From the NCBI RefSeq assembly GCF_040869045.1, contig NW_027137009.1, positions 186,001 through 250,000 on the forward strand: a stretch of 64,000 nucleotides of DNA, given 5' to 3'. The DNA is from Eurosta solidaginis. Taxonomy: Eukaryota > Arthropoda > Insecta > Diptera > Tephritidae. Position 1 is the stretch's first letter, and each line of letters begins with the position of its first letter. Under the pieces are notes generated by a model. The model was not told where the DNA came from. It saw only the letters and a list, made by a program, of their open reading frames with translations, and searched no databases. Shown in pieces: positions 61,068 to 64,000 of the stretch. Made by a program: the position numbers and the translations under genes.

Positions 61068-64000
61068 TCCATTCTCGTGTAGCCTACATATTGCGTTTTT
61101 TGTTTTAATTTGCTTACCGGGCTAAAGGTTAGCATGCTTAAAATACGTAAGTCGTTTTGTTCAACAAATTTGAGTAGATAACTCAGGAGTTGTTTGCATC
61201 AGAGGGACAATTTTTGAGATAGTTATTAAAACTGTTTTAATTCTATAATTAAATTGATAAATACCGTGTACGAATTTGTTTAACCCATTTGTTTTGGTTA
61301 CTCGACGGCTCCGTTCTCGTGTAGCCTACATATTGCGTTTTTTTTAATTTGCTTACCGGGCTAAAGGTCAGCATGCTTAAAATACGTAAGTCGTTTTGTT
61401 CAACAAATTTGAGTAGATAACTCAGCAGTTGTTTGCATCAGAGCGACAATTTTTGAGATAGTTATTAAAACTGTTTAAAGGTTGTCAAACGTTGTTTCTC
61501 GTTGTATATCCTTTAATTCTATAGTTAAATTGATAAATACCGTGTACGAATTTGTTTAACCCATTTGTTTTGGTTACTCGACGGCTCCGTTCTGGTGTAG
61601 CCTACATATTGCGTTTTTTTAATTTGCTTACCGGGCTAAAGGTTAGCATGCTTAAAATACGTAAGTCGTTTTGTTCAACAAATTTGAGTAGATAACTCAG
61701 CAGTTGTTTGCATCACAGCAACAATTTTTGAGATAGTTACTAAAACTATTTAAAGGTTGTCAAACGATGTCTCTCGTTGTATATCCTTTAATTCTAGAGT
61801 TAAATTGATAAATACCGTGTACGAATTTGGTTAACCCATTTGTTTTGGTTACTCGACGGCTCCGATCTCGTGTAGCCTACATATTGCGTTTTTTTTTAAT
61901 TTGCTTACCGGACTAAAGGTTAGCATGCTTAAAATACGTAAGTCGTTTTGTTCAACAAATTTGAGTAGATAACTCAGGAGTTGTTTGCATCAGAGCGACA
62001 ATTTTTGAGATATTTATTAAAACTGTTTTAATTCTATAATTAAATTGATAAATACCTTGTACGAATTTGTTTAACCCATTTGTTTTGGTTACTCGACGGC
62101 TCCGTTCTCGTGTAGCCTACATATTGCGTTTTTTTTAATTTGCTTACAGGGCTAAAGGTTAGCATGCTTAAAATACGTAAGTCGTTTTGTTTAAAAATTT
62201 GAGTAGATAACTCAGCAGTTGTTTGCATCAGAGCGACAATTTTTGAGATAGTTATTAAAACTATTTAAAGGTTCTCAAACGATGTTTCTCGTTGTATATC
62301 CTTTAATTCTAGAGTTAAATTGATAAATACCGTGTACGAATTTGTTTAACCCATTTGTTTTGGTTACTCGACGGCTCCGTTCTCGTGTAGCCTACATATT
62401 GCGTTGTTTTTTAATTTGCTTACCGGACTAAAGGTTAGCATGCTTAAAATACGTAAGTCGTTTTGTTCAACAAATTTGATTAGATAACTCAGCAGTTGTT
62501 TGCATCAGAGCGACAATTTTTGAGATAGTTATTAAAACTGTTTAAAGGTTGTCAAACGTTGTTTCTCGTTGTATATTATCTTTAATTCTAGAGTTAAATT
62601 GATAAATACCGTGTACGAATTTGTCTAACCCATTTGTGTTGGTTACTCGACGGCTCCGTTCTCGTGTAGTCTACATATTGCGTTTTTTTAAATTTGCTTA
62701 CCGGGCTAAAGGTTAGCATGCTTAAAATACGTAAGTCGTTTTGTTCAACAAATTTGAGTAGATAACTCGGCAGTTGTTTGCATCAGAGCGACAATTTTTG
62801 AGATTGTTATTAAAACTGTTTAAAGGTTGCCAAACGTTGTTTCTCGTTGTATATCCTTTAATTCTAGAGTTAAATTAATAAATACCGTGTACGAATTTGT
62901 TTAACCCATTTGTTTTGGTTACTCGACGGCTCCGTTCTGGTGTAGCATACATATCGCGTTTTTTTTAAATTTGCTTACCGGGCTAAAGGTTAGCATGCTT
63001 AAAATACGCAAGTCGTTTTGTTCAACAAATTTGATTAGATAACTCAGCAGTTGTTTGCATCAGAGCTACAATTTTTGAGATAGTTATTAAAACTATTCAA
63101 AGGTTGTCAAACGATATTTCTCGTTGTATATCCTTTAATTCTAGAGTTAAATTGATAAATACCGTGTACGAATTTCTTTAACCCATTTGTTTTGGTTACT
63201 CGACGGCTCCGTTCTCGTGTAGCCTACATATTGCGTTTTTTTTTAAATTTGCTTACCGGGCTAAAGGTTAGCATGCTTAAAATACGCAAGTCGTTTTGTT
63301 CATCAAATTTGAGTAGATAACTCAGCAGTTGTTTGCATCAGAGCAACAATTTTTGAGATAGTTATTAAAACTGTTTAAAGGTTGTCAAACGTTGTTTCTC
63401 GTTGTATATCCTTTAATTCTAGAGTTAAATTGACAAATACCGTGTACGAATTTGTTTAACCCATTTGTTTTGGTTACTCGACGGCTCCGTTCTCGTGTAG
63501 CCTACATATTGCGTTTTTTTTAATTTGCTTACCGCGCTAAAGGTTAGCATGATTAAAATACGTAAGTCGTTTTGTTCAACAAATTTGAGTAGAAAACTCG
63601 GCAGTTGTTTGCATCAGAGCGACAATTTTTGAGATAGTTATTAAAACTGTTTAAAGGTTGTCAAACGTTGTTTCTCGTTGTATATCCTTTCATTAGAGAG
63701 TTAAATTGATAAATACCGTGTACGAATTTGTTTAACCCATTTGTTTTGGTTACTCGACGGCTCCGTTCTCGTGTAGCCTAAATATTGCGTTTTTTTTTTA
63801 ATTTGCTTACCGGGCTAAAGTTTAGCATGCTTAAAATACGTAAGTCGTTTTGTTCAACAAATTTGAGTAGATAACTCAGCAGTTGTTTGCATCAGAGCGA
63901 CAATTTTTGAGATAGTTATTAAAACTGTTTAAAGGTTGTAAAACGTTGTTTTCGTTGTATATCCTTTATTTCTAGAGTTAAATTGATAAATACCGTGTAC

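Larger units (their letters stand above)
36287..62260 (+). repeat. Family of 18 short monomers with a 37-bp deletion
   Basis: In these units AAAACTG runs as TTTTAATTCTATA, missing the 37 bp from AAAGGTTGTC to TATCCTT, which gives about 240-bp monomers. Starts of the CTGTTTTAATTC signature: 36287, 36801, 38988, 39722, 40238, 41585, 42933, 47058, 50069, 50584, 53049, 53782, 54298, 57038, 57555, 59010, 61232 and 62023. All share TATAATT or TATAACT next to the deletion (one has GTATAATT), so one ancestral deletion was spread by amplification. None occurs before 36,287. The deletion ends lie in short T runs. Confidence 0.9.
1..64000 (+). repeat. 277-bp satellite DNA array (whole window)
   Basis: A single tandem repeat fills the window. 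The landmark TTGAGATAG recurs at 344, 621 and 898, which gives a 277-bp period. A monomer read from this landmark contains, in order, TTTAAA, TCTAGA, the GTTTAACCCATTTG segment, the ACTCGACGGCTCCG segment, CATATTGCG followed by a T8-T13 run, CTTACCGGGC, AGCATGCT, TACGTA, and a GCATCAGAGCGACAA end. Hand-counted composition is 95 G+C of 277 and 13 CpG. Stop codons and indels break every frame, and no frame is kept across monomers except as a by-product of identity, so the repeat is non-coding. Heterochromatic or centromere-proximal location is inferred from array size and homogeneity. I see no CENP-B-box-like motif. Confidence 0.97.
59991..64000 (+). repeat. Domain E: right-hand monomers, mostly without higher-order order
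   Basis: About 14.5 forward monomers. Two short 37-bp-deletion units remain (61,232 and 62,023), but I cannot fit the rest to a fixed offset. Individual changes are more frequent: GATGTCTCTCG, CAAACGATATTTC, TACGCAAGTCG, ACATATCGCG, TTAGAGAGTTAAATTG. The window ends inside a monomer at CCGTGTAC, so the array continues beyond it. Confidence 0.8.

Noticed and set aside
60929..61135. 68-codon reverse frame, and the similar one at 62,040-62,228
   Set aside because: Both are satellite read backwards. The first is lengthened by the 38-bp tandem duplication. No feature of a gene is present.
1..64000. CRISPR array (regular repeats)
   Set aside because: The unit is 277 bp with the whole unit repeated and no unique spacers, in a clearly eukaryotic setting.
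1..64000. Telomeric or rDNA spacer repeat
   Set aside because: No short telomere-type motif and no rRNA coding sequence or Pol I promoter-like unit is visible. Spacer origin cannot be fully excluded without flanks.

Overview
The whole 64 kb is one block of satellite DNA. A unit of about 277 bp (hand-derived consensus, about 34% G+C, one T8-T13 run per unit) is repeated roughly 230 times, almost all head-to-tail on the strand given. I find no protein-coding gene, rRNA gene, functional tRNA gene, CRISPR array or bacterial-type element. The longest open frames are about 60-71 codons. They recur only because the same satellite variants recur, so I do not call them genes.

The only DNA that is not satellite is a 371-bp tRNA-derived SINE at 15,060-15,430. 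Its head carries RNA polymerase III box A and box B sequences, its body is unrelated to tRNA, and its tail is T-rich. From memory, the body resembles a SINE family widespread in higher flies (Diptera, Brachycera). CpG is not depleted in the satellite (13 CpG per consensus unit against about 8 expected), which fits an organism with little or no cytosine methylation. The best reading is pericentromeric, centromeric or other heterochromatin of a fly; the species cannot be named from this.

Layout. (A) 1-4,927: direct monomers without clear higher-order order, with a few truncated units. (B/C) 4,928-36,000: a higher-order domain. It holds seven inverted segments of about 634 bp with the same breakpoints (one partly replaced by the SINE), and a roughly 4.4-kb block of 16 monomers present three times (starts near 10,615, 19,683 and 32,222; offsets about 9,068 and 12,539 bp). 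(D) 36,001 to about 60,000: no inverted segments. Instead there is a family of 240-bp short monomers carrying a 37-bp deletion (18 copies from 36,287 onward, none earlier), a tandem 1,348-bp five-monomer unit, and a long segmental duplication with an offset of about 13.8-14.1 kb. (E) about 60,000-64,000: mostly single-copy-like monomers again, with small indels. Neither edge of the array is in the window.

There is no gene set working together here. The sequence records array evolution: unequal exchange in whole-monomer steps, nested segmental duplication, one founding inversion amplified with its surroundings, patchwork between blocks, and one late transposon insertion with a target deletion. 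All identities, offsets and counts were read by eye and should be confirmed by self-alignment.
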